Of a stretch of DNA of 64,000 bases, positions 1 to 13,300 are shown piece after piece (the first letter of the stretch is position 1; each line of letters starts with the position of its first letter). Below the pieces are notes generated by a model. That model was not told where the DNA came from. It saw only the letters and a list, made by a program, of their open reading frames with translations, and made no database searches. The position numbers and the translations under genes were made by a program. Source of the DNA: Siderastrea siderea (Eukaryota > Cnidaria > Anthozoa > Scleractinia > Rhizangiidae); NCBI GenBank assembly GCA_964030785.1, contig OZ034967.1, positions 43,668,533 through 43,732,532 on the forward strand. Reading direction: 5' to 3'.

Positions 1-223
1 AGAAGGGAATGGCTTTTTTATACTAAAGATCCATTATCCTTCTGGGACGAACTTGACGAAGTGTGTTTAATCGCCTTTTTGCCGTATTTATACGAGACAA
101 ACTATCTGCTTTTATTCGCCTTGAAACACGAACTAAACCGAGCTAAACCAATCCGTATTTTGCCCGTTTTGGTACTGGACGAAATACGAGACGCATAACT
201 AGACGAACTAACTAGACGATGAT

Positions 224-405
224 CATACCATGACATGTTCTGCTGAACAGTTACTCCGAGATATTTAAATGTCTCCACTCCTTCTAACAACTGAGCATTG
301 GCATAAATAACCAGATCTCTGATCTTTTCTAATTTCTGGGGGCTACCAAACACCATGAATTTGCACTTTGAGGTTTTGAGGCTTAGCAGGTCTTTATGAA
401 ACCAT
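224..405 (-). mobile_element. Non-LTR retrotransposon (LINE) reverse transcriptase fragment
   Basis: The minus strand reads a short stretch typical of the end of a LINE reverse transcriptase: WFHKDLLSLK followed by KCKFMVFGS and then FKYLGVTV and SWYDH. The KxKFMVFG and FKYLGV motifs are characteristic of the RT thumb region in non-LTR elements. The frame is closed just upstream by a TAG and loses similarity after SWYDH, so only about 60 codons survive. It is a dead fragment. The sequence from 1 to 223 contains a tract (tactaaagat) similar to a small element near 17.6 kb and may be another insertion. Confidence 0.7.
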
Positions 406-987
406 CGCTAGGTCACCTCGCAGGTACCCATCTATACATCTAGGAAAAGAGAGAGAGGCTGTTAACGTATTTTCCAGAGGAAACAACACGAGATGATGCA
501 GAACCGAGCCTCGAATCACTGCCATTTTGATGGACGGCGAGTCGACCATCGTGCTAACCACACTGACTGCACTATCACGCCTCCACAATATAATCCACCT
601 CAATTTAGAAATCTTTTTACGTTCGGCTCGATGTTACTCTTCATCGCACCAGTATCAAAGCTAAATGCAATAGTTACAAGCAAACAGATTATTTTTGCCG
701 GTCTTCTTTTGTTGGTTAACAGTTTAACTATTCTAACACTTGAAGCGAGCTTCAGAAACAGCGTTAGGCCAGTTTAACTGAAAAAAGGCGAGCTTCACAT
801 GACTGCGCTGAAGCGTTGAGGTTTACGGTGGCTAATTGCGACGGTCTTTGAGTTTCTTCGAAGCAGGATGTTTTTCTTTCTGGACAAACATGGCCATTCA
901 TTTGATATTTCCGTTAAAAACGTTCTGTAACACTGGTTATTATGACCACTTCTATTTCAATTACCAAATAGAAGATGGTGTTCAATG

Positions 988-1107
988 TTTTCTAAGAAAA
1001 TAATGCACGCTTGAGATCCAGAAAAACTGCTAGTGGACGCACGAGCGGAAAGGCGAGTGCGTTCAGCAGTTTTTCTAGACCTCAAAGTGCATTATTTTCT
1101 TAGAAAA
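988..1107. mobile_element. Foldback miniature element (120-bp hairpin)
   Basis: Two arms of about 53 bp, beginning ttttctaagaaaataatgca and ending with its near-perfect reverse complement, flank a loop of roughly 14 bases. A single diverged arm of the same family (aaaataatgcacgct) recurs near 1970. This is the structure of a snapback MITE. No coding capacity is seen; the long frame crossing it is incidental. Confidence 0.75.
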
Positions 1108-1109
1108 CT

Positions 1110-4100
1110 TAGGAACACTATCTTCTCTTTGGTTAAGAATGTGGTATTAAAACTAAGACTTATAAGTCTAGATAGTTTTAAAAGCTGCCGAATGGAGAAA
1201 GGGAAAATGCTGACGGCTGTTTACAAGGGCAGTCAACTACAAATGCGAATTCAGACCGCTTAAATTGAAACTAGCAATAGACTACATTTTTGAAAATTTT
1301 AATGCAAGCTGCAAAAAAATATATATTTTCTTGCGATTTCTTTTTACGATCCTTAGCAATTTTCTGAAAGTCTGAAAAAGAAATTTGAGCCGTTGTTTTG
1401 TAAGAAGTTTTTGTATCGCTGAAATGTTGTTAGCTTTCTTGCTAGGATTTAGGTGGATAAAGGAAAGCGAATTTGGCCTTTTTTTTTTTTTGTTTTGTTT
1501 TGCTTTGTTTTGTTTTTGTTTCTTTGTCAGTAAATCTTGACTATAAGCTGATCTATTTCGTAGACGGAATTGGATTATTTTTTCTTACCTCGAGCACTTC
1601 AGAAATTCGTTATGGATTGCTATAAGTGGCCGATGCAAATTTGTTGACAAAGCCACTGGTTTGCGCTGTTTACTTTTCGTAGCCAAACTCCATTTTTCCT
1701 GCGCAGCCACTTTGTAAAACGCAGTTAATTACTCCTTCCTCAAATTACGTTTAACATAGGTATAAAATCCAGATAAATTCAGCTAAACAGAAAAACAGAA
1801 GAACTCAGAGCTTGTGTTTAAAATCACTCCGTGCTCTCGGTATTTTTGCGCGCTTTTGAATGAAGTTGAACCCGGTGCCAAGCAACATCCGGTGCCAAGG
1901 ATGCCAAGCAACATCCGGTGCCCGGTGCCAAGCAACATGCTCCATAATTTCCAGCCGTGCATCTCTAAAAAAATAATGCACGCTCAGATGTAATGGTGCG
2001 TATACAGCAGATATTTTCTCATACTGTATTGCAATTTAAGTAAGTTAATTCTACGAGAAAAGGTTGACAAGGAAATCTAGTGATACACAATTTACACCCT
2101 AAGCAGACCTTGATCTATTTCGATGTAACTAGAAGCCAGTATAACCTCATAAAAATAAAGATTCTCCTCTAATCTTAGCATTCCAAAAATACTCAGGTGT
2201 TTCCAAGGGAATTGATAGAGCTAAACACAGCATTTTATCCTACTTAGCAATAGAGACGCTGGGAAAGGCGAGAATAGCTTATAAGGATATTGTGTTTCAG
2301 ACAATGATACTCATTATTATTTTAATAAATAATATAAAACAATATATAAATAATATGAGTTATCATACACTGACGGGGCAATATCTCATATAATGATGAG
2401 TTCTCAAAAACGCACTTATATCTTGTTAATTGGTGTGCAGATGACTTAAAATTGAGGACAACTGAATCCGTTTTGGCTAAATTTTTTTTTACCTACATCT
2501 ATCGGTTTGTCACTTCCCTTCAAGGGAGAATTAGCAGAAATGTTATTGCTGTCAAACTTCACCTGTTTTGACCTGTTTTTCAATGAGTTTTTAAGATCGA
2601 CAGCATGCCGGTTAAAAGACGATGAAGCGTTCCAGTACGTCGATAGAGCGTTCCGAGTAAGAAGAATCACGTGTTAAGCAAACAAAAATAATCGTTGAAG
2701 TTGATTTTTGAGCATGAGCAAGATATTGCCATTTGAATTTCACTTTGCCAGTAGGCCATCATCATCCTCGGTGCGATGTTCAGGCCCAATTCTCAGGCCT
2801 GAACAAGCAGAAAATTGCATCGATTCTTACCGGTTTTGGATATATCTGCAGGCAGAAATGTTGCTTCCTCGCCCTAACCCCACACTATAATTTTGACTTG
2901 CTTACCACAGCAAGTGGATACACCCTAGAGTGAGGGGCGCAGTTGAATCCCCTTGCTGTGGATACACCTCTTACGTCATATACGAACCGCAAGAGGCTTT
3001 CATGACCGGCGCTTGTTTCCGATTTTTGTGGCATGAAGAGAGTAGACAATCGCGGGGTCTTTTACCAACATTTTTTCGCGGGTATCGTAATTATTCATAC
3101 ACCTGGGAAGAGAGAGACAAAGTCGAGTAAAGTATTTTCCCTAACGAAAGAGCACGACACGACTTAGAGCTTCAAAATACCGGCATTTTGATCGAAAGCC
3201 AAAGGTGCTAACTGCATTGACTACACCATCCCTGTAGCGGCCCCTGTGTACCGTGTTATTTGCCATCCCCTTCACGTTGCGTGGCGATCTGCTGAACTAC
3301 TACGTCGTAGCTTTTTGCGATTGTGTATTCAGTTGTTGTTAGTATGCGGCCACGTAGACCTTTCTAGAGCCCAAAATGGCGTAAGTTTTTCTTTTCTTTC
3401 CTTTTTTTTTTAGTTACGGCTTTCGCCGCTTACAAATCTTCGAGTACAAATGTTATGTAGTTTTGCAAAGTTCACAGGTTTACAGAGAGTTTGCAGAATT
3501 TGTAAATAAACCTGTTCAAGCCAAGTTTAATTGTTGTTGCTTTTTGTTATACAATGTTTTTTTATTTTGCTTCAAACTTTTTAAAGAGCTTTCAGGACGT
3601 ACCTAAGTGCGTAACTTAATTTTCCGATTAAAGATTGACAAACAAACTCACTTGCCATTGTCATCAGCAAAAGGTGAAAATGAACTTAGTCTATCCGATT
3701 ATCTGCTAAAAATATTCAGATAGCAAAGAAAATAGCGCAGCTAAACACAACAAGTCTTTTTTAGTACATCTAAGAAGAAGAACTGAAGTAACCTTAATAT
3801 CCCTCATATCAATTTAATTGCATCTGTATGTAGAACTTGTGTAACATCATTGGAAAATTTGGACCTACGATAAAAACATCACTACGAAGCAGATCAAAGA
3901 AAGACCAAGCAGGTCAAACACCATCTGTCTTTTTTTTTTTAAATATGCACGTTGCCTGATTTTTGTCTGGGCTTACATGCGATAATGTTAATGTCTTTTT
4001 TAAGTTGAAAGATCATTTAATGTAATGTTTAAAACTCAATATCGAATTGATGTTGTCTTTCAGCTTTGTCTCATTTGTTTTTCATATGTAATATCTCGAG

Positions 4101-4260
4101 AGGTGATTTCCTAATTAAGGATTATCATACTATAGATCGCTTTTTTCCCGATATCAAGAGGTTAAAGATGCCACCTATGACATAGATATCCTCCTTATAA
4201 AACTACATTATCAACTCACATGTGATTGCCAGACAAACAATATACTTACATAATCTTACT
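1110..4260. other. 5' flank of copy 1: repeat-derived, no gene seen
   Basis: No supportable coding exon is visible. At 1860-1945 a short tandem repeat of the unit ccggtgccaagcaacat occurs about three times. Segments around 2040-2480 and 3420-4060 are diverged copies of sequence found upstream of copy 2 (17.8-22.0 kb), recognised by shared phrases such as gttgacaa, ccagtataac, tctaaaaata and gttaattggtgtgca. The open frames at 2.7-3.1 kb lack splice context and family resemblance. Confidence 0.45.
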
Positions 4261-4273
4261 ATGGTCACATGCC

Positions 4274-4340
4274 TTTTCGATTATTGACACTTACGCCAAC
4301 TAGAAAATGCATAAAAGGAGACTATGAAACCAGTGATCCT
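4274..4340 (+). promoter_or_regulatory. Core promoter of copy 1
   Basis: A TATA-like box CATAAAAGG (4310-4318) lies 51 bases before the chosen ATG. It sits in a block conserved at copy 2 (22331-22380), including the upstream phrase attgacac and the run atgcataaaaggagactatg. Conservation across the two paralogues while flanking DNA has diverged supports promoter function. An in-frame ATG at 4324 lies only a few bases beyond the box, upstream of the expected start site, so it is probably untranscribed. Confidence 0.7.
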
Positions 4341-4368
4341 CAGAGTCAGCTCAGCTGCCATCATTGCG

Positions 4369-7300
4369 ATGGGCTCAAGAATGTGGCTGATGGCAGTTTT
4401 ACTGCTAGCAGCTACTGTGGGATTTCATGGTAAGACTGTAATAATTTTCTGTGTTAGTTTTTGAACTCACATGGTTGAATTTTTGAAAACTACGTAGCTA
4501 ATTGCTGGGTTTTGTTTTTATTTACAGCTTTCCCAGTGGCAGTGGATGGTAAGTCGAAAAAGACCCAGAAAATAAATTACTTTACCTTTTTAGACAAAAA
4601 TGATTTCATGTAGCCCTGCTTTCCTCTTTGCAAACACTGGTTTTTGATTTACAAGGAAAATAAAAATAATGGCAAGTAATAGGTAATTTACGCTGCATGG
4701 AATTCTCACTACCAGCAGATTTTATTCAAAATTGACCTGCATAGCTTGGCTCGGTTGGTTTACCAAGAATCAAATCAATTACATCATACGAAAAACCATC
4801 TTTAAGGGCTTAAAAGTTAAGGATCTCAGATTGTAATATTTATTTATGTTCAGGGAAAAGTGACTCTTGCTTTGCTGTTGGATTTTGACGAGATTATTGT
4901 CTCCTGGCTTAGTTTCTAAAGGAATAGATAATAAAACGTCAAAAAAAGTCTTTTAAAATATGGTATCCTAAGCTTTGAAGCTGAAATTTTATGGATCATA
5001 CAATTTTAAGAGATTTGTACGCCAAAAGTAATTCTTTCCTCCCTTACTTTTTTGGACGAAAACAAGTCGCTCTATTTTTTGACCCAAATCGAACTATGGC
5101 CAAAAATCTTGACAAAATGACTCACTGTAGCCAAGTCCTTATCTGGAGTTAATTAGTTTCTGTTTACAAATTATTCTTCTAAATCTGTTGGAAGTCGATC
5201 TCCGCCATTTTGAATAAGCCTATACCAATACCGTATACCCATGCTTAATTAATCATTATAAGCACACAAACAAATATTACGGAATTAATATAGAGGGAAG
5301 CTTGAATCTTAACTTGCCATTTGTTTAATCCAAAGTAGTATGTATTATATGCCGTTCTTCTTCTCTCGCTCTTTTTTCAAGGATTGAAGATTTGGCAAAA
5401 TTTGGTGAGAAGCATGTTGACCCACACGAATTCCCATTTTAAAACTTAGTGTTAAATGCGTTGATGAAATTTGATGCGAAGACGCTTTGATTTAGTGGCC
5501 CGTTTTATTCCAGTTTAAACCTTCAAGTTGAATGTGGGAAATAAAATTCTAGAAAGCCGTTAACAAGCATTGTTGTCAAAGTGCAACAATATCAAAAGTA
5601 CAACTAGAAAGTTTTTTATCGAAGCTCATCAACAAAAGCAATACACATTAGCTTAGAATTTAGGGGGCAAATATAACGAAAGATTTATGTCTTTAAGCAA
5701 CTACCACAGAGCTTTAACCACCGCTTCACAATAATGTCTTTAAGGCCACTTCTTGCAGGTTTCAAAGAGAAATATAGCCCATGAACGAGATAAATTCGCA
5801 TTGATATGAGCTTGTAAATTTAGTAACGTGGGTTCGGCTGTTCAAAGTTGGATTAGTTTTTCCCGTTCTAGCTTAAAACTTATTTTTATATTATTTTTTT
5901 CAGAGGACGAGAATGACGATGTAACAGAGGAGACTTTTTTAGATGATCAAGAAGACAACGGTAGGTTGTCTAATTTACATTAATGTCATCCCTGGAAAGC
6001 GAATTCCCACTAAAATCCTAGAATATCACAACGAAAAGAAAAAAGCTTGACTTTTGGCATACAATGCCAAAAAAACCGCAAATAACATAGTGAGGCTTAT
6101 TTAATTCGAGATAAGAATGACTTTAAAAGCTCACAATGATATACATGAATCCAAAATCAATATTTGACGTCTTTGGTTTAATCTCTGAGTTTCGGTAAAA
6201 ATCGGGTCTCAAAACTCACTGTTTCGGATGCATTTTTAAGTTTTGGTCACGTCATGTTCTCTTCAACTTTCGGAGTCTCACAAAGGATCCTCGACAGACT
6301 TCCCCCCCCGCCACCCTCCCATTCTTTCTGGTTTTGTTGTGAAGGGGAGTTAATCATATAATTGTGATAAACAGTGTTTTTTTTTTCAGGGTATCGTGAA
6401 GATGAAATAGGTGAAGCAGGTAAAATACGGCACGTGTAGATTTCTATTTAACTTAAGTGTCTATAACAGCTATTTCTAGTGCAAAAGACGCATTTACATT
6501 AACGAAAAACCTAAAAACAATTGCCGGTCTAGTTTGTTTGAAGACATTATACTAGTGCAGTGAAACTATGACAAGTGTCTATGGCCACGGATGGCTTGGA
6601 TCGAAATGTATGACGACTTGAAAACGTTGGGCCATGTTTCCAATTTCTGCAATTGTGTCGTGTAAAAATCGTTTAAAGCTAATTACAGTTTGCTGTCCTT
6701 GCGAAAATTAACATGGTAACTTCATTTTAGCGTTCTTGAGGCATTTTGTGTCTGAGTTAAGGTACACCAGCAGTACTGTGTAAAGTAACGCAAACGAAAT
6801 TCGCCGAAATTCGCGCTTTGTTCTAGCAAAATATCGCTGGAATTTCGCCTTTCTTAAAACGTAAGCAAAATTCCCGTGCCAAAGTCCCTTTATGTATTAT
6901 TACCGTTTCTGTACAGAATATGTTGTATCCTGGACTTGACTCTTATAATGAATTGAACTAGCTGTAATTATTTTGTCTTATTTGTATCTAACAGAGGAAA
7001 CTGAAGATATCACAGAAGAAGAAGGTAAATCTGGGTTTGGGCAAAACGTAACTTGTTAGGAGTCAATGTATGCCAAATACTGACATAAATCGTGTTTATC
7101 AAATGGATTATATTTATAAGAATTTATTGCACTGAGAAAAACATATTTTTGTGGATGAGAATTACGCAAGCGTATTGCTTCGAAAAGTCAGTCGTATGTA
7201 GCGGAGCTCCTTGGCGGGGCTAAGGCCTGAGAAAACGAATCTCTTTATTCATGAATTGTATATATCTATGCGCATTAATTAAGGACCATGACCGTGCACC

Positions 7301-10300
7301 CTGTATGACGACAGCGACGTCGCACAGTAGCTCATGTAAACCACAAAGTGTCACCGTGAGTGGCATGTGGACCAGCAACACCCAGATATCATCGGCGGTT
7401 ACTCACTTCTCTATCCAGGTCATGTTAGCGTCACGAAGTATTCCCATCCTCCCCAAATGTTAGAGTGTGAGCCTTGAACATCTGACGTCATCTAGTCATG
7501 TAATCTTACATAATAAGGTATCATTTAGTATTTTAAACGAGCACACAGAATAAGTGTTATTAAAATATTTTTTTAATAGCGGAGCTCGCGGAGCACCATG
7601 GGTAAGCAAATTTGGTAACCCGTTGATCCGAAAAATTTTGGTTCTGACGTCTGCGTACGTCCATCCGTCCGTCCGTCCGTCCGTCCGTACAGACTCTGGG
7701 GGAGGGGGAAGGGAGTCCCAAGGCAACCCGACCAGGGGAGACGGAATGCCCCTTTTTTTCTTGTAGCTGAAGTAAACAATATGGCCGCTGGTTCCTCGTT
7801 CGCTCGATTTTCAAGACGATATTAAATTGTAAAACATTCTTGGAATGAAGACTTGTAACAGTTCATGATGAAAAGGGCAAGGATTGCTTCAATCTCGATG
7901 GCGCATATAGAAGATATTTGAGAGCTTCAAGGCAAGAAATCCTTGTTCGAGGACATACTCGTTTTTTTCAAAGCTGAGGAGATCTGGAAAGAACCCGGCG
8001 ACTTTCGCTTAGATTTTCAAGTCCTTCTTTCAGTTCAGTAGTAAAGTAAATTACAGATTTGATTGTGGATTTACATTGTAAAAATTGTTTAATTGAGCGA
8101 CTTTACTAAGTGTTTAGTAAATTACGGTAATTTTCTTGAAATGTTTAAAAACCTGTTTAGAATATCTGTGAAATTACCTTGTAGTTCCCGTTTGTCGGCT
8201 TGCGAGTAACTTCACTCGAGGGTAAAATTGAATGCAGTTTGCTTTCCTAGGCAAACAAGTACTTCGTGTGTGAATGACATTTCATGTTTTTGAAGGTTTC
8301 TTGTCCCTTTTTCTGTGTTTATTCATTAAAGGAATTTTCATTAGTGAGCAATCTGATATATATGCGCAATTTTCTTTGAACTTTAGTGCGTAATTTTCAA
8401 TATTTTTCTTTGAGCAATTCTAGTCATTAGTGTATTTTATTCGAAAAGTAGAAATCGTGACTATTCTAGACTGAGTCTGTGTTGTTTTTTAAATCTAGGT
8501 TGTTTTTCTTCGGCACCGCATATTGGGTTGTTTTGACTAATTCGTAATTTAGTATTCAACACCTGAAGAGTCGTTCTGTCGTCAATATTTTTTTATTAAG
8601 TTTATAGTCTTAGTGTAAAGCTCCATATGTTCTTTGTTCAGTTGTGGAATATTTTATCTTCCTTATATTTTTATATATTTTTGGTTTCTTCACTTGAAGT
8701 GAATGACATTTTTGTCCCAATTTAGCGATTAAACTTAGAATCGCCGTTTTCAGTGAGTGAGTTCAGTGTGGCATGTTTTCGTGTTGGCTTGGTTTTTAAC
8801 CGGTAAGCCATTTCAGTGTGTCTTTAGTTACAGATCGAAATGAAATCTTTATTTAAGTAACTATAAGCAAAGCATTTCTCGGTTGAAATCTATTTTGTCT
8901 AAAATGAGACTCTAAAAGCTTCCTAAAATTAGTTCAGGGTGTGTTCTTGAAAGCACCCTATTAATACTTCGCGGGTGAAAAACTTGTGTCATTTTCTCTT
9001 GATAATTATACATGTGCTTGAAAGTTTCCGAAAACATTTTTTGGGTAATTTTTTGTCAGTAAACGGTTTGATGCCGGGAAAGTATTATTTATTTTAGAAA
9101 AATGGAATTCGAGAAATGTTTCATGGTTAAGAGAATTAAACAGCCAGAGGGATGCATCGGAATCAGTGAGAAATGTGTATTTGCAGGGAAAAGTCTGTCG
9201 AGTTGCTACCGGGAGCAACTTAAGTGGGTTTTTTAGCAATTGTAGTTTTACAAGTACTCTTCTTGAACTTAATGAGCTAGCTTTCGAAAGAATGCTACAA
9301 GAAGAGCTGTCGGTGAAAGTCGTGCTGAAGTCCTCTCTTTGAAGAAAAATAAGCCAAGTCACAGTTTCCTCAGTGGTCTGCATGCTTTCCCTTGCTGTTT
9401 TTCACCTCTTGGCGAATAACTGTACAACTAAAATTTAATGTATTTTACGGGCCAACAAGCATGAAAGAGAGATGTGGAGCTCCGCTTTTAGGCTTGGCTA
9501 AGTCTATATATTATTCTTGCATTGTTTAACTTGAGCTTCCTCTGTTTATAGGGAAGCCTGACTCAATATATAACGGTAACTTTTATTATTAATCTTAAAA
9601 GAACAGTTTTCACCTAAAACGTATACTTCGTTATAGACGAAACAGGTACATGTAGCAGTTGGGTTGTTTGGCTCACAAGTAACTGATGATTACACAAAAT
9701 TTTAATTTGTATATAGTTATTTTAAAAGAGTCATGTCAACTACAAAAAAGAATTTGGGCTTTTTTCCTTTTCTTTTTTAACTTCGGCAAGTTCAGTTCTG
9801 GGGTTATTTTCATTTCTTTTCTTTTCTAATTTCGTCAGTAAACTCTAGATTTGAGCCTAAAATAACTTCTTAAATCCCTTAATTTTTCTACACTTCAGGA
9901 ATGAATCTCTTTTGGGGTCTTCAAATAACGTAATTCGGTCTACTTCGGCAGTTACGACTTTAACGATACCTGCAAGGTGTCGGAGCAAGAAAAATCCGTT
10001 GACGCACATAGACATCAAGTGAAGACCATTTAGACGAAGTGAGACGAAGTTTTGGGTATTTTGAACAATAAATGTCAGAGACTACGTCTATTGCTTGTCT
10101 TTTTTATAAACAAGGACTTTTTAATGAGTCGGTAAAACACAAACAGCGTTTAGATTTTGTATTCTCTGACCATGGTTGATAACACTAGGGCCTAATAGCT
10201 GGCGTTAAAGCTCAATCCACCGATCCATTTGTTTCATTTTTGGTCATATAATGATGTCATATTTGTTGTTTTATTTTTTTAATTGTTGTTGTTAATTGTC

Positions 10301-13300
10301 TTCTCAGATGAGTCTGAAGATGACAGGGACGAAGCAGGTAACTAAAAACTTTAAGGATTCATATGCACAGGTCGATGCAAAGGAAGCCACATAACAACTT
10401 CATGGAAACAGTCTGTTCGAATGATTCCTTCCTATAATTTTCCATTTTTTTAATTGTTATTTTGTTTCCTCAGATAAGTCTGAAGATGAGACAGACGAAG
10501 CAGGTAACATGAAGCTCTAACGATTCATATTAACTGAGCGTTAAAATGAATAATTTAAGACGCACTTGTCGATGCAAAGGAAGCCACATAACATCTTGAT
10601 GGAGATGCAACGCAATTTATGGACCAGGGTAACTGCAAACCGTATGTCGATGAAATACACTAACAGTTTCTTTAGGAAATAATTCCCTAATTCAGCAAAA
10701 ATTAAGATGTACTTTATTATAATGCTTTCTTTTGTTTTGGTTGTTTGATTGTTTGTTTATTGTTGTTCTTCTTTTTTCAGAGGAAACCAGAGACATTGCA
10801 GAGGAATCAGGTGAGATTCAGTAGTACCCCCAGTAACAGATCGACTATCACTTAATACACAATAATACGTATTGAAAGACAAAGATGTGTATACGTTTAA
10901 CGTACTTTGACCGTACTCAAAACAATATGTTTTGAAAGTGAACTTTATTACCAGACTTAGCACAACCGTTTGTTGAGGACCTAATCTAGCAAAAGACCCG
11001 TTTGTATTCTGGCTGTACAGAGACGTACAATGTGAGACTTAAGTGGTTTCTTACAACTTATTTTCTCAGAAAGTTCAGAAGATGATGTAAACGAGCCAGG
11101 TAAAACGTTGTTTTACGTCATAAGGGAGAATAATTTACATGGTACAAGAAGATTGGTACACAGAAAATTTGACATTGACTTTCTTCGTAGAAATACAAAG
11201 TTAACTGTATATGAAAGTGCAAATGCCAAGGGCAAAAGTTGTCTTTGAAATATACTTTAAACATCGTAGTTACTTTAGCAAGCCCCGATCCGCTTATGTT
11301 TTTCCGTTAAAAAGTGGTTACATTTTATGTTTAATTCATCTAATCTTGTTCCGGGTGTCCAACAGTTAAAACGCTATATGAGGGTCACAGGTAAATGATT
11401 ATCAAATAAATTCATTTGGAGACCGCCCCTCTGCTCGTTTTACAAACGACAACATTCAACCCTCTACATGAAAACAAGACACATTGTATAGTCCACAGTT
11501 ACCATGAAAAGTGCCTGTGCTTTTTGGAATATGCACTTTTACGGCGAAGAGAAATCAAGCTTAAATTTTTTTCTCAAGAGACCACATAGGAAAGCTACAA
11601 GTGAACAGCTAGAACAAGTCAGATTTTTTTTCTAAATGATTTCTTGCCGTATTCTTTAAATGGTCCAGGTGAAGCAGGTAAGCTTCCTGGATTCCTGGCA
11701 TAACACGCTCCTCCTAGATTTGTTATACTATAATTAATTAAAATATTGACATGGTTGACATTCGATGCTACTATGGCAAACGAGTAATTCCCAATAGGTC
11801 TTTTTCTTATTAAAACGAAGCACAAAATAAAAATTTCATTAGAGACTTATCCTTATTCTAGCTGTTTTTGCTTGTTTGTTTAGGTAACATTCTTTCTGGT
11901 AATAGTTATGACTTTTTCTCACTTTGTGTTTTCAGAGGATATTGATGACAAGTCAACTGAAATAGTTGAGTTATGTGATTGAAAAAGACCACGTAAAGTG
12001 AAGGGGCCTGACCAGAAAAATTGGAAAAATAACAGTAGCTTTTGCCGAACTTTTGCATTGAGAAAATTCTATTTTAAAGCAACGTTGCTGAGAATTTGAC
12101 AAGGAGTTTGAGAAAAATCAGCTAGGTTAAAAGTTACGCAGAATTAGAGTTCAGATGTGGTATGCTCCTAAAAATGTGCTAAGAACTTAATCATCGCATC
12201 TCTTTTATTTACATTTCAGTTACAAATTGATCCCGATAATGCTCCGATGAAATATTAGTGACAAATATCATGCAATTTGTTTTGAGAGTGGCAATATATT
12301 CTTATCTCTTTTTATTTTCTTTTATTCAGAAGCTGTTGAAGATGACCTTGACGAAATGGGTAAGTCCCCGATTAAACGATTGCAGCAGTCCTCAACATTG
12401 GCTGGGGTTGCACAGTGTTAGTTCAGTGTACTATAGTAATTCATTCCTCACTATCCATTCCACATCATCTAGAAATTTAAATAACAGGATAACTGTATGT
12501 GATCATCCTTTTGTAATATTCTATGCTCAGTTTTTTTCTGTTCGGTAGATGTAGCAAATTAAAGAGAATTAAGCACACTCGAAAGCATGGCCCATCAGCG
12601 AGTGTGGCTGCCGTCACATCTGAGGGTTTCTTCAGTTTATCATAGCTGGTGTTGGTTGGGTGTTAGCTGGTGATACACTTCCCAACCAAGCGTTCGAGCA
12701 TGGTTCAGACAGTGGTTAAATACTTTGAAACCGACCAATTTGCCAATCGTGTTTTCGTCGCTCCTCACAGGAAAGTTGTGAAAAGTAATTCCTCTTATTC
12801 TATCTTTTCTTCGGACCTGTTATTACAATCCAGAGCTGAGTACGTTGGCATTTTCTCTTTACAAATGAAAACGAAGCGTATGCAGCAGATTTGTAACAGT
12901 ACCAATATGCTATAGGTTATACCAGCTGCGTTTAGATTTCCTACCTGTTTCACATTGGATGGAATGACGTCACGGATAAGCGGCCAGGCTGCAAAGTACG
13001 ATTCAAAATAACGGCCTGCGTTGTTGAATTTTGGCCTTCTTTGGAAAGAATTTCAGTGGGTCCGGATGCACTTTAGGAGCTAAAACTACGGACAATGATT
13101 TAACTTAGTGCTATCTTTTATTGGCGATTTCAAAAAATACACCGTTTGTGTAGTGACCTTTTCCTTTATAACAATCACAGTTCCAAAGTATTTTTTTAAT
13201 GATAAATTGTGCTTTACTTTATCCTATGGTGGGACTGTTTTACTAAGAACTAAAACACTCTTATTATCCACAAAACACTACATCTTGGACCAGGTTGGCG

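Noticed and set aside
7554..7814. Overlapping frames in both strands with PSVRPSVR-like or TDGRTDGR-like text
   Set aside because: Produced by the CCGT tetranucleotide repeat of a transposon; the same appears at 42860-43180.
11666..11680. Nine-base microexon (GEA) in copy 1 between tccag and gtaagc
   Set aside because: Phase fits but the pyrimidine tract is poor and no equivalent exists in copy 2; too short to support from sequence alone.
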